In this document: piece after piece, positions 40,110 through 47,405 of the stretch
Numbering within the stretch: position 1 is the first letter of the stretch
Layout: each line of letters starts with the position of its first letter
Assembly (NCBI GenBank): GCA_947449895.1
Contig: CANFSO010000004.1
Location: forward strand, 1 to 47,405
Reading direction: 5' to 3'
DNA length: 47,405 nucleotides
Source of the DNA: Comamonadaceae bacterium
Lineage (GTDB): Bacteria > Pseudomonadota > Gammaproteobacteria > Burkholderiales > Burkholderiaceae_C
The notes under the pieces: model-generated
Told to the model about the DNA's origin: nothing
What the model saw: only the letters and a program-made list of their open reading frames with translations
Databases searched by the model: none
Program-made: the position numbers and the translations under genes

Positions 40110-42269
40110 TTAGCTGGACGCCAGAATATGTTCCATCGTGATCGGTAGCTGCTTGACCCGCACACCGAGCGCATCGTGGACGGCGTTGCCAATGGCCGCT
40201 GCCGTAGGACCTTGTGTGGCTTCACCCGCGCCAACCGAAGGCTCGTTGGGTTGGTTGATCAGGCTGACCGTGACCACCGGCGCTTCTGAGAACATGAGGA
40301 TGGGATAGTCCTCCCAGTTGCGCGTGGTGATGGCTTCGTTGCTGAACTTCAGCTCTTCTTTCAGGGTCCAACTACAGCTTTGGACGGCACCCCCCTCGAG
40401 CTGGCTTTTCACACCGTCCGGGTTGATCACCAGACCAACGTCGGCGGCAACAGAGATATCGGTGACGCGCACCGAGGTCCCCGCCAAGATGCGCACAGCT
40501 ACCGCGCACCATGCCCCGGTGTTCTTGTAACGGGCATAGGCAAATCCTCTGCCAACACCTTCCTCATCCTGCGAACGGTCATGCCACCAAGGCGCTTGGT
40601 CAATGGCTTTCCGGATCACGGCGATCGCCCGCGGGTCGCTCAAGTGACGCAGCCTGAAGTCCACGGGATCTTGCTTGAGCGACAGTGCCAGCTCGTCCAT
40701 GAAGCACTCGATGGCCCACACATTGGTGTACCCCCCGAGCGCCCGAAGCGCCGATGTGCGGATCGGCATCTCCAGCAAACGGTTGTAAATCACCTTGTAG
40801 TTCGGCAAGTCGTACAAGGGGATGGCGTTTCGGTCGCCGCCGCCGCCGGCAGACATGGGGGGGTCTAGCGACACCGGTGTGACGAACGGATTGGCCAGCT
40901 CGGCCGCGGCGACAAATGCCAGATTTCCGGGTGCGGCGCGGCCCGGTCGCGAGGTGTAGCCATTCGACCAGATCGTGTGTGTCCAGTTGTGTATAGAACC
41001 ATCGTCTGCCAAGTCAGCCTCCATCTTCACGAGGTGGGCGGAGCCTGATGGGCCGCTGCTCAGTTCAGCCGCACGCGACCACAACAGACGCACGGGCCGA
41101 CCTTGCGCATGCCTTGCCAGCAAGGCCGCGTCAAAGGCCACATCATCGGCTGGGTTGTGTCCGTAGCAACCGGCACCTTCGACATGGTGAACCACCAGCG
41201 CGGGCATCCCAGTGTCTCCAAACTCTCGGCGCAGGTAGACCTCGATGTCGGATTTGAGGTTGTAGATGCCCTGGCTGTGTGACCAGATTTCGAGCTTGTT
41301 GTCTTTCCATTGCGCCAGCGCACATGACGGACCAATCGATGCGTGCGCGATGTAGGGGCGCTGGTACCAAGACTCAAATCGCGTCGAGCCCGGGGGTGAC
41401 ACATCTTTGGCAGCTAACTCGTCAACGATCCGTTGTTCGCTGGGCGCCGAGGTCAGGAACGTTTTGAGGTCAGCACAGTCGGGAAGCGACGCAGGCAGAT
41501 GCCAAGTCACCAGCGTTTCAAGGTACGCAATTGCCGCGACGGCGATTTCTTCACGTGCGGCGAGTACGCCCATGAACGATCCGTCCCGCAGCAGCTCAAC
41601 GTCCGGGAAGCGCTGGCGAAAAGCGGCGTCGTCCACGCTGACAATCCGTCCCGCTCGGTTGGGTGCACGCAGGATCCGGCAGTGCTGCATACCGGGAATC
41701 ACCATGTCCTGGATGAAACTGGGGCCACCAAAAAGTTTTCTTTCCAGATCCAGTCGGGGGACGGGTGTTCCCACGACGCGGTGATCGCGTTGCGGCTTTT
41801 GAGGTGCGTCGTACAAGACTTTTTCGCCCGCCTGGTCATCAAGGTGCAAGTCCCAGTAAGTCATGACTTGTGCCGTCGCATTCGAGCGCATGACGCCATT
41901 TTGGATGCTGATGGTGGACGCCGCCGCACCGCTGGCCGCACAAAAGCGTGCGAGCGCAGTGGCCTTGATGGTTGCGCAGGCCATGCGAACCGCCTCGCCG
42001 CAGTGCTCAATTGAAAAGCTGCCCGAGGTGACACCTTCGTCAGGACTGTCTTGGGTGTTGATGGGCGCATGGACGATCTGCGTGAGTGCAACGTCCAGTT
42101 CTTCGGCGGCTATTTGGGTGAGCGCCGTCGAAATGCCTTGCCCGAAGTTGACTTTTCCCACCCGCAAAGTGACTTTGCCCGGCTCACTGAATGCAAGCCA
42201 TTGGCCGATGGTTGGATTTTTTTCCAGGCTGTTCTTGACGAAACCCCGCGCCAGAGTGACGGTGTTCAT
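40110..42269 (-). CDS. Molybdenum hydroxylase large subunit (nicotinate dehydrogenase NicB-like, no cytochrome domains)
   Basis: The 719-residue protein begins without a signal and has VTLRVGKVNFGQGISTALTQIAAEELDV, SGSFSIEHCGEAVRMACA, a GAGCYGHNPADDVAFDAAL segment (molybdopterin contacts), ALGGYTNVWAIECFMDELAL and VGAGEATQGPTAAAIGNAVHDAL with the probable catalytic Glu. It resembles NicB of the aerobic nicotinate pathway in its molybdopterin part, but the C-terminal cytochrome c domains of Pseudomonas NicB are absent, so the electron acceptor must be another protein. ATG overlaps the small subunit stop (ATGA). Unlike the enzyme at 17290 it has no Tat signal, so it works in the cytoplasm. Confidence 0.9.
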   Translation of the reverse strand: MNTVTLARGFVKNSLEKNPTIGQWLAFSEPGKVTLRVGKVNFGQGISTALTQIAAEELDVALTQIVHAPINTQDSPDEGVTSGSFSIEHCGEAVRMACATIKATALARFCAASGAAASTISIQNGVMRSNATAQVMTYWDLHLDDQAGEKVLYDAPQKPQRDHRVVGTPVPRLDLERKLFGGPSFIQDMVIPGMQHCRILRAPNRAGRIVSVDDAAFRQRFPDVELLRDGSFMGVLAAREEIAVAAIAYLETLVTWHLPASLPDCADLKTFLTSAPSEQRIVDELAAKDVSPPGSTRFESWYQRPYIAHASIGPSCALAQWKDNKLEIWSHSQGIYNLKSDIEVYLRREFGDTGMPALVVHHVEGAGCYGHNPADDVAFDAALLARHAQGRPVRLLWSRAAELSSGPSGSAHLVKMEADLADDGSIHNWTHTIWSNGYTSRPGRAAPGNLAFVAAAELANPFVTPVSLDPPMSAGGGGDRNAIPLYDLPNYKVIYNRLLEMPIRTSALRALGGYTNVWAIECFMDELALSLKQDPVDFRLRHLSDPRAIAVIRKAIDQAPWWHDRSQDEEGVGRGFAYARYKNTGAWCAVAVRILAGTSVRVTDISVAADVGLVINPDGVKSQLEGGAVQSCSWTLKEELKFSNEAITTRNWEDYPILMFSEAPVVTVSLINQPNEPSVGAGEATQGPTAAAIGNAVHDALGVRVKQLPITMEHILASS

Positions 42270-42727
42270 ACGGTTTGGACTTTCTCAAGTGCGGCCATCA
42301 CGGCCTTGATGATGCGCGGCTGGCTGCCGCAGCGGCAAAGGTGTTTGTCCAAAGCTGCGCGCACATCAATCTCAGTGACACGCATTCCGCTGTCGATCAA
42401 AGCCACCGAACTCATCAAGATGCCGCTGAGGCAGAAACCACATTGCCCCGGCTGCTCTGCCAACACCGCAGCTTGCACCGGGTGGGGGTGTTCGATGGTG
42501 CCAACGCCCTCTGGCGTCGTGATCATCTTGCCTTCTAATGCCCAAAAAGGCAGGTCGCAACTGGTCGTCGGGACACCATCTACCAAGACAGTGCAAGCGC
42601 CGCAGTGGCCATCGCCGCAACCCATTCGAACGCCCTTGAGGTCAAGATCATTACGCAGTGCATAAATCGCAAAAGCATTGGCCGGGAAATCGCAGTTGCG
42701 CTTGACCCCGTTGATCATCAATTCCAT
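42266..42727 (-). CDS. Molybdenum hydroxylase small subunit, 2x[2Fe-2S] (NicA-like)
   Basis: The 153-residue protein carries RMGCGDGHCGACTVLVDGVPTTSC (first cluster), then GQCGFCLSGILMSSVAL and LCRCGSQPRIIKAV (second cluster). It conducts electrons from the large subunit. The sequence following the first cluster, TTSCDLPFWALEGKMITTPEGV, is typical of NicA/IorA-type proteins. It is the first gene of the minus-strand operon and is divergent from the enoyl-CoA hydratase gene, with 167 nt between. No maturation gene (xdhC, mocA type) is seen in the window. Confidence 0.92.
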   Translation of the reverse strand: MELMINGVKRNCDFPANAFAIYALRNDLDLKGVRMGCGDGHCGACTVLVDGVPTTSCDLPFWALEGKMITTPEGVGTIEHPHPVQAAVLAEQPGQCGFCLSGILMSSVALIDSGMRVTEIDVRAALDKHLCRCGSQPRIIKAVMAALEKVQTV

Positions 42728-42845
42728 TTTTTAGTCCTCGTTCACTCTTGAAAAAATTGTTTTTTAAAGCTCAGAAAATCATGTTTTGCATCATAGGCGG
42801 ATGGCAAAGCTTCCTACTCACTGCGGTCACAGTTCATGGTAAAAA

Positions 42846-42873
42846 TTGACGGATAGTTTGTGCCTATTAAATT
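42846..42873 (+). promoter_or_regulatory. Candidate sigma70 promoter of the enoyl-CoA hydratase gene
   Basis: TTGACG (42846-42851), 16 nt, TAAATT (42868-42873) gives a fair sigma70 promoter about 20 nt before the start codon at 42895. The region 42728-42894 between the divergent genes is otherwise AT-rich and empty. Confidence 0.4.
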
Positions 42874-42894
42874 TAACAATTGAAGGTTTTTAAA

Positions 42895-43686
42895 ATGCCC
42901 AAAAAGATAGATGGACTCATCACAATGCGTGTCGCGAAAGTGCTCTATCTAACGATAGATCGTCCGGATGACCTGAACCGCCTGAGTCCTGAATTGATCG
43001 ATCATTTAGGGCTACTGTTTGTCGAGCTGCGTGAAGATCCGGAAATCAATGTGGTGGTCATCACAGGTTCCGGAGATGATTTTTTCTCGATGGGGTTGCT
43101 CAACCCGGCCATTCGCGCGAGCCTCTCAAAAGATGACGTGATGCGTCTTGTTAGAAGAGCCAATGCTGTTTTCGATGCGCTCGAGGCTTTGCCTCAAATC
43201 GTCATTGCTGCGATCAACGGCAAGGTCATGGCGGGCGCGGTTGAACTGAGCTTGGCCTGTGACCTTCGGTATGCGGCAACGCACGCCACCATGCAAATGC
43301 CGGAGGCCACGTGGGGTGGTTTTCCTGGGGCTGGCGCGCCAGTCAGATTGCCTCTTCTCGTGGGCAAGGCACGCGCATTGGAACTTATATGCACCGCAAG
43401 AGAAATTGACAGCGCCGAGATGAATCAACTGGGTCTTGTTCAAGGTGTTTATCCGCAGGCGACACTCAAGGATGCCGTGGCAAAGATCGCCCAAACCATC
43501 GCTGAGAACGGCCCCTTGGCCGTGCGTGGCGCGAAGCGAATCATGGCCGCCCGGCAAGAGCCCGGGAGTCGCTCTGCGCGTGAACTCTCCGATGCCCTGC
43601 GTCATGCCTTAGAGTGGAGTCAAGACGTTGACGAGGGCATGGCCGCGCACAAGCAGAACAGAAAGCCTCATTTCGTCGGCCACTGA
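42895..43686 (+). CDS. Enoyl-CoA hydratase/isomerase family protein
   Basis: The 263-residue crotonase-fold protein has KVLYLTIDRPDDLNRLSPELIDHL, VVVITGSGDDFFSMGLLN (oxyanion-loop region), AAINGKVMAGAVELSLACDLRYA with one catalytic Glu, and MQMPEATWGGFPGAGAPVRLPLLVG with the second. Both Glu positions of hydratases are kept, so hydration of an enoyl-CoA is possible. AAGG precedes ATG 42895 at good distance; an in-frame TTG at 42880 is less likely. Its stop abuts the convergent Bug stop (TGATCA). It could act after hydroxylation and CoA activation of the substrate handled by neighbouring genes. Confidence 0.88.
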   Translation: MPKKIDGLITMRVAKVLYLTIDRPDDLNRLSPELIDHLGLLFVELREDPEINVVVITGSGDDFFSMGLLNPAIRASLSKDDVMRLVRRANAVFDALEALPQIVIAAINGKVMAGAVELSLACDLRYAATHATMQMPEATWGGFPGAGAPVRLPLLVGKARALELICTAREIDSAEMNQLGLVQGVYPQATLKDAVAKIAQTIAENGPLAVRGAKRIMAARQEPGSRSARELSDALRHALEWSQDVDEGMAAHKQNRKPHFVGH

Positions 43687-44676
43687 TCACTGCGAGACGT
43701 TGAGCTTGGCGTCCTTGATGACCTTGCCCCACTTGTCATGCTCGGTACGTATCAGTGAGCCCAATTCTTCTGGCGTGCTGCTCGACAGGTCGACGGCTTG
43801 GTCGGCAAGTTTTTTAATGAGATCGGGATCCTTCAAGACCTTGGCGAGCTCCGCATTCAGTCGGGCGATCACCGGGGCCGGCGTTCCCGCTGGCGCGAGC
43901 AAACCCATCCATGCGCCAGAGTCAAGCTGCGGATAACCGGCTTCAGCCATGGTCGGCACGCTAGGCAACGCCGATGAGCGACGCTTTCCGCTGACCGCCA
44001 ATGGCTTGATTTTGCCACCCCGCACCAGTGGCACGCCGGCACCTGCAGCAAACACAATCAACTGGACTTGCTCGCCCATCAAGGCCGACAGTGCGGGTGC
44101 ACCTCCTTTGAAGGGGATGTGCAGCATATCGACGTTGGCGAGCAACTTCAATTGTTCTGCAGCCAGATGGCCTGAGCTGCCAGCGCCGACGGATGCATAG
44201 GAAATGGTACCCGGTTTGCTCTTCGCCACCTGGATGAAGGCGGGAATGTCATTGGCCGGAAAAGCCGTGCTGGTGGCCAGCAGCAAGGGGATGCTGCCAA
44301 TAAAGGAAATCGGCGCCAGGTCTTTGAAGGTGTCGTAACGCAGATCGGATTTGTAGATGTGTGGATTGACCGCATGCGAGTCGAAGGCGACCAGCAGGGT
44401 GTGACCATCAGGGGCGGACTTCGCCACATAGTCCGCGGCAAGGGTGCCGCCAGCACCGCTTTTATTTTCAATCAGCACGGGCTGACCCAGTGCTTCAGAC
44501 AGTTTGGGGCCGATTTGACGCGCAGTGACATCGACGACCCCGCCTGGTGCAAAGGGAATCACCAAACGGATGGGTTTGCTTGGAAATGCTTGTGCGCCAA
44601 CCCCACCGGCGATCGCAATACCCAGCACCGCCAGACACGAACGAAATGTCCATGGATTCAAAAAAACTTGATTCAA
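43687..44676 (-). CDS. Tripartite tricarboxylate transporter substrate-binding protein (Bug family)
   Basis: The 329-residue product, read from TTG 44676 (GGAG six bases before it), starts with a signal NPWTFRSCLAVLGIAIAGGV and cleavage near GAQA. Then FPSKPIRLVIPFAPGGVVDVTAR, IENKSGAGGTLAADYVAKSAPDGHTLLVA, IPFKGGAPALSALMGEQVQLIV, LPSVPTMAEAGYPQLDSGAW and LAPAGTPAPVIARLN follow. A GTG at 44703 is an alternative start but gives a less normal leader. It converges with the enoyl-CoA hydratase gene without spacer. Complete and probably functional. Confidence 0.91.
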   Translation of the reverse strand: MNQVFLNPWTFRSCLAVLGIAIAGGVGAQAFPSKPIRLVIPFAPGGVVDVTARQIGPKLSEALGQPVLIENKSGAGGTLAADYVAKSAPDGHTLLVAFDSHAVNPHIYKSDLRYDTFKDLAPISFIGSIPLLLATSTAFPANDIPAFIQVAKSKPGTISYASVGAGSSGHLAAEQLKLLANVDMLHIPFKGGAPALSALMGEQVQLIVFAAGAGVPLVRGGKIKPLAVSGKRRSSALPSVPTMAEAGYPQLDSGAWMGLLAPAGTPAPVIARLNAELAKVLKDPDLIKKLADQAVDLSSSTPEELGSLIRTEHDKWGKVIKDAKLNVSQ

Positions 44677-44837
44677 AGCTAGCTCCAGTGACAACACAAG
44701 CACAGGGCTTGATATTCGCCCCGGGAGGGCAGGGCGAAGATCATGATTTACCCTAGCATCAGTAGCTGATTTGGACTTTCCACAGTCCGGAGGATAGTTC
44801 TGGCCTGTGGTTGGACTTACCGTCAGTGACAGCCGGA

Positions 44838-45692
44838 TCAGTGACTCAATGGACTCGTCTGAACAGCGTTCATGAATTCTGCAAACTTGTTAGCCAAGGC
44901 AGCCTCGTGCGGCGCCCAGTCTGAAAACGGCAAAAGTGGCACATCCTGGTCTTCAATCGGCAGGCTGTACAAGATACTGCCGTCTATCAGCGCCGCTGTG
45001 GCAATACCGTTAGCCGATGCATGCGTCAGGTCATTCCCCGGAACGACGATGGTGGGTACTTTGATGGCGCGTATGGCTTCCTCGGTCACGCCCAACACAG
45101 GCTTGCGTGGGCCCTGTAAAAAAATAGCCAGCCAGTGGCGCATCACGTCAATGTATGTCTGTGGGTTCATCGCCATGAGGCGATCTTTATTGGCCGGGTT
45201 GGCCATGATCCGCTCCCGGTACTGTTCGGTCTCACAGACTGCCGCCATGCCACCCTGTTCGGCGGCACGAATAAATTGACCGTAATACATTTCTGGCAAT
45301 CTGCCTGCTGCAAAATCTCCGCCTGTCACGCGCATCAGCAACAGCGCCTTAACTACTTCAGGGTGACGGAAGTAGACCATCATGGACATCCTGGCGCCTG
45401 AAGAAGTGCCGCCCACAAATGCCGGTGAAGCATTCAAATGCTTGAGCAGCAATACCAGGTCATCTGCCCACAGTTCTTCTTCGCCATCTTGCCCCTCAAT
45501 CAGAACGTCAGACGCGCCGGTGTTGCGTCGGTCGTGAAGAAGCACTCGAAAGCCCTTGGCGGCGATTTTTTCAGCGAATGGCAAAAACTCCGTGTAGCCG
45601 CGGCGCCCCCCGGTGATCAATGTCAACCACGGACCGTCCACCCCCACAACTTCATAATTAATATTGACGCCACGAATATTCAAGATAGTCAT
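44838..45692 (-). CDS. Alpha/beta hydrolase
   Basis: The 284-residue protein has the alpha/beta-hydrolase layout: GPWLTLITGGRRGYTEFLPFAEKIAAKGFRVLLHDRRNTGASD, the nucleophile elbow AFVGGTSSGARMSMMVYFRHPE (second Ser of TSSG), the acid in TIVVPGNDLTHASA and the His in FSDWAPHEAALAN. The HDRRNTGASD stretch is common in proteins annotated as 3-oxoadipate enol-lactonase-like or epoxide/ester hydrolases. It has no signal. 161 nt separate it from the Bug gene. It may hydrolyse an ester or lactone formed in neighbouring pathways; the substrate is unknown. Confidence 0.88.
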   Translation of the reverse strand: MTILNIRGVNINYEVVGVDGPWLTLITGGRRGYTEFLPFAEKIAAKGFRVLLHDRRNTGASDVLIEGQDGEEELWADDLVLLLKHLNASPAFVGGTSSGARMSMMVYFRHPEVVKALLLMRVTGGDFAAGRLPEMYYGQFIRAAEQGGMAAVCETEQYRERIMANPANKDRLMAMNPQTYIDVMRHWLAIFLQGPRKPVLGVTEEAIRAIKVPTIVVPGNDLTHASANGIATAALIDGSILYSLPIEDQDVPLLPFSDWAPHEAALANKFAEFMNAVQTSPLSH

Positions 45693-45737
45693 ATTTTTCT
45701 AGATTTGGATCTTTAGTCTGCGTGATTCTCACTCATG

Positions 45738-47015
45738 TCAAACCGCTGTCAGCGCCTGCTCCAAGTCTTCGAGCAAGTCGTCGATGTGCTCAATGCCGAT
45801 GGACAGCCGCACCATGTCGGGTTTGACGCCAGCCTTGGCCAACTCAGCAGCGTTGAGCTGACGGTGTGTGGTGGAAGCGGGGTGGCACGCCAGCGACTTG
45901 GCATCACCAATATTGACCAAGCGCGTGAAGAGCTTGAGCGCGTCTTGAAAGCGGGCACCAGCCTCCAAGCTATCGTTGGCTTTCAAGCCGAAGCTGATGA
46001 TGCCCGAGGCCCGTCCGGCCATGAGTTTTTGCACCAGCATATGGTCGGGATGATCGGGCAAACCAGCGTAATTGACCCAACTCACTTTGGCATGGGATTG
46101 AAGGTGCTTGGCCACTTTCAAGGCATTTTCACAAATGCGGTCCATGCGCAGGGCCAGAGTTTCAATGCCCTGCAAAATCTGGAATGCGGCCATCGGGCTG
46201 AGCGCTGCGCCCATGTTGCGCAAGGGCACCACGCGCGCGCGGCCAATGTAGGCGGCGGCGCCAAGTGCCTCGGTGTAGACCACGCCGTGGTAGCTGACGT
46301 CGGGCTCGTTGAGACGCTTAAAGCGTTCTTTGTGCTCTGCCCATGGGAACTTCCCTGAATCGACAATCGCACCGCCGATGGTGGTGCCATGCCCGCCCAA
46401 GTATTTGGTGAGCGAATGCACGACGATGTCTGCGCCATGTTCGATCGGGCGGCACAGGTAAGGGCTGGCCACGGTGTTGTCCACGATCAGCGGCACGCCG
46501 TTGGCGTGGGCTACTTTAGCCAGTGCGGTCAGGTCGGTGATGTTGCCCAGCGGGTTGCCAATGGTTTCGCAGTACACGGCTTTGGTCCGCGCATCGATCA
46601 GCTTGGCAAAAGAGGCAGGGTCGCGGTAGTCGGCAAAGCGCACCTCAATGCCCATTTGCGGGAAGGTGTGGGCAAACAAGTTGTAGGTGCCGCCGTACAA
46701 AGTGGAGGCAGAGACAATGTTGTCGCCCGCCTCGGCAATGGTCTGAATAGCATAAGCAATAGCCGACATGCCAGAGGCCACCACCAGTGCGCCAATGCCG
46801 CCCTCTAACGCCGCCACGCGTGCTTCTAATACGCCGTTGGTCGGGTTCATGATGCGGCTGTAAATGTTGCCCGCAACTTTGAGGTCAAACAAGTCAGCCC
46901 CGTGCTGGGTGTTGTCAAATGCGTAGGCCACCGTTTGGTAGATGGGTACGGCGACCGCTTTGGTTGTTGGGTCTGGTGTGTAGCCAGCGTGAACGGCGAT
47001 GGTTTCAATGCGCAT
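45738..47015 (-). CDS. metY: O-acetylhomoserine sulfhydrylase (O-acetylhomoserine aminocarboxypropyltransferase)
   Basis: The 425-residue PLP enzyme has [30 protein letters not shown], the PLP lysine in [20 protein letters not shown] (about residue 205-225), [33 protein letters not shown] and [41 protein letters not shown]. It makes homocysteine from O-acetylhomoserine and sulfide, a direct sulfhydrylation route of methionine synthesis. ATG at 47015 was chosen, with AGAAAG before it; a longer in-frame start at 47066 gives no family sequence. It is the only biosynthetic gene in this part and may link with sulfide produced or consumed by the sox genes only loosely. Confidence 0.95.
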   Translation of the reverse strand: MRIETIAVHAGYTPDPTTKAVAVPIYQTVAYAFDNTQHGADLFDLKVAGNIYSRIMNPTNGVLEARVAALEGGIGALVVASGMSAIAYAIQTIAEAGDNIVSASTLYGGTYNLFAHTFPQMGIEVRFADYRDPASFAKLIDARTKAVYCETIGNPLGNITDLTALAKVAHANGVPLIVDNTVASPYLCRPIEHGADIVVHSLTKYLGGHGTTIGGAIVDSGKFPWAEHKERFKRLNEPDVSYHGVVYTEALGAAAYIGRARVVPLRNMGAALSPMAAFQILQGIETLALRMDRICENALKVAKHLQSHAKVSWVNYAGLPDHPDHMLVQKLMAGRASGIISFGLKANDSLEAGARFQDALKLFTRLVNIGDAKSLACHPASTTHRQLNAAELAKAGVKPDMVRLSIGIEHIDDLLEDLEQALTAV

Positions 47016-47357
47016 GGTTTTGCTTTCTTTGTTACTTGTCCAACTGCATGCCGCGCAGTATGGCATTTTTTATACATCTCAGAAAGTTGTTGGAACCCGG
47101 TCTTTGGGCTGCCTGCAGCACACCTTGTCATACGCTACACGGTGTTTAAACCCGAATGAAGATGGCGGACTTGAGCGATTTATCTCAGCTCAAGCTGACG
47201 TGACTGAAATGGAAGCGTTGCTTGATCGGGCAACTGCGGTGAATTTAACGGATCAAATATTAAACAGCGTCTGATAAACGTTGCATATTCTGGCAAACGG
47301 CCAAGAAAAAAGCACCTAGGCTTTTGACCTAAGTGCTTGTTCTAGAACAATAAATTC
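47016..47357. other. Intergenic region between metY and tRNA-Asn
   Basis: About 340 bases with no convincing gene. It holds the metY promoter side and the tRNA terminator. A plus-strand frame ends EMEALLDRATAVNLTDQILNSV at 47274 with protein-like composition but no good start or ribosome binding site; it may be a residual gene end. Confidence 0.4.
47304..47339 (-). terminator. Rho-independent terminator of tRNA-Asn (minus strand)
   Basis: On the minus strand AAGCACTTAGG, a short loop, CCTAGGTGCTT and then T residues form a near-perfect 11-bp stem with U-tract, 19 nt after the CCA end of tRNA-Asn. Confidence 0.8.
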
Positions 47358-47405
47358 TGGCTCCTCGACCTGGGCTCGAACCAGGGACCTACGGATTAAC
47401 AGTCC
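47358..47405 (-). tRNA. tRNA-Asn (anticodon GTT), 3' part, cut by window edge
   Basis: The minus strand reads GGACTGTTAATCC (anticodon arm, loop CTGTTAA with anticodon GTT), a variable loop, the T arm CCTGGTTCGAGCCCAGG with a perfect stem, the acceptor strand TCGAGGA, G and an encoded CCA. The D arm and 5' acceptor strand lie beyond 47405. Confidence 0.92.

Noticed and set aside
46999-47274. Plus-strand frame of 91 codons upstream of metY
   Set aside because: It starts inside metY on the opposite strand and has no ribosome binding site; only its last 20-30 residues look natural, not enough for a gene call.
1-47405. CRISPR arrays, insertion sequences, integrases or phage genes
   Set aside because: No regularly spaced repeats, transposase or integrase motifs, or terminal inverted repeats were seen on either strand.

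Overview
The window looks like a piece of a betaproteobacterial chromosome, most likely Burkholderiales and Comamonadaceae-like. The reasons are the moderately high GC content, seven intact Bug-type (TctC) tripartite tricarboxylate transporter binding proteins, a sox cluster, and the style of the acyl-CoA and aromatic catabolic genes. The genus cannot be fixed from the sequence alone. Apart from a few housekeeping genes (a glyoxalase-II-like hydrolase, a SUI1/YciH factor, a short RNase II-type enzyme, umuDC, metY and a tRNA-Asn), this is an accessory catabolic region.

Layout. 1-1350: hydroxyacylglutathione hydrolase (cut by the left edge), yciH and a DUF3820 protein. 1461-4221: an AtuA-type protein, its small partner and a Bug protein, closed by a strong terminator. 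4430-12543: an operon of MaoC hydratase, Bug, MmgE/PrpD, acyl-CoA dehydrogenase, CaiB CoA-transferase, GntR/UTRA regulator, MFS transporter and CitE-like lyase. It is mostly joined by 4-nt start/stop overlaps and preceded by a perfect inverted repeat. Its content resembles the itaconate (ict/ich/ccl) clusters. 12547-16540 (minus): RNB ribonuclease, NicC/salicylate-hydroxylase-like monooxygenase and Bug. 16827-23851 (plus): a Tat-exported molybdenum hydroxylase joined by a start/stop overlap to soxX-Y-Z-A and a flavocytochrome c sulfide dehydrogenase, then a Bug protein. 23873-25684: LexA-controlled umuDC. 25702-33031: secreted nuclease, a Tat-signal MmgE/PrpD protein with an intradiol dioxygenase, and a LysR regulator divergent from two metallo-beta-lactamase-fold proteins and a Bug protein. 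33122-38617: ZIP transporter, a broken Bug gene, a beta-propeller/HupE/Tat-protein trio and an FAH-family hydrolase. 38639-47405: a stretch bounded by a decayed tRNA-Asn copy and the true tRNA-Asn. It holds a second molybdenum hydroxylase (NicAB-like) with a Bug protein, an enoyl-CoA hydratase, another Bug protein, an alpha/beta hydrolase and metY.

How the genes work together. The recurring pattern is a small catabolic set (CoA activation and beta-oxidation-like steps, heterocycle hydroxylation, ring cleavage) with its own periplasmic Bug protein for an organic acid. No tctA or tctB membrane gene is in the window, so these binding proteins must share permeases encoded elsewhere or act as sensors. 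The most unusual parts are the fusion of a molybdenum hydroxylase operon to a partial sox operon whose SoxY tail departs from GGCGG, a Tat-signal MmgE/PrpD protein, a paired intact and degenerate metallo-beta-lactamase set, and the tRNA-Asn remnant that may mark the far end of an integrated segment.
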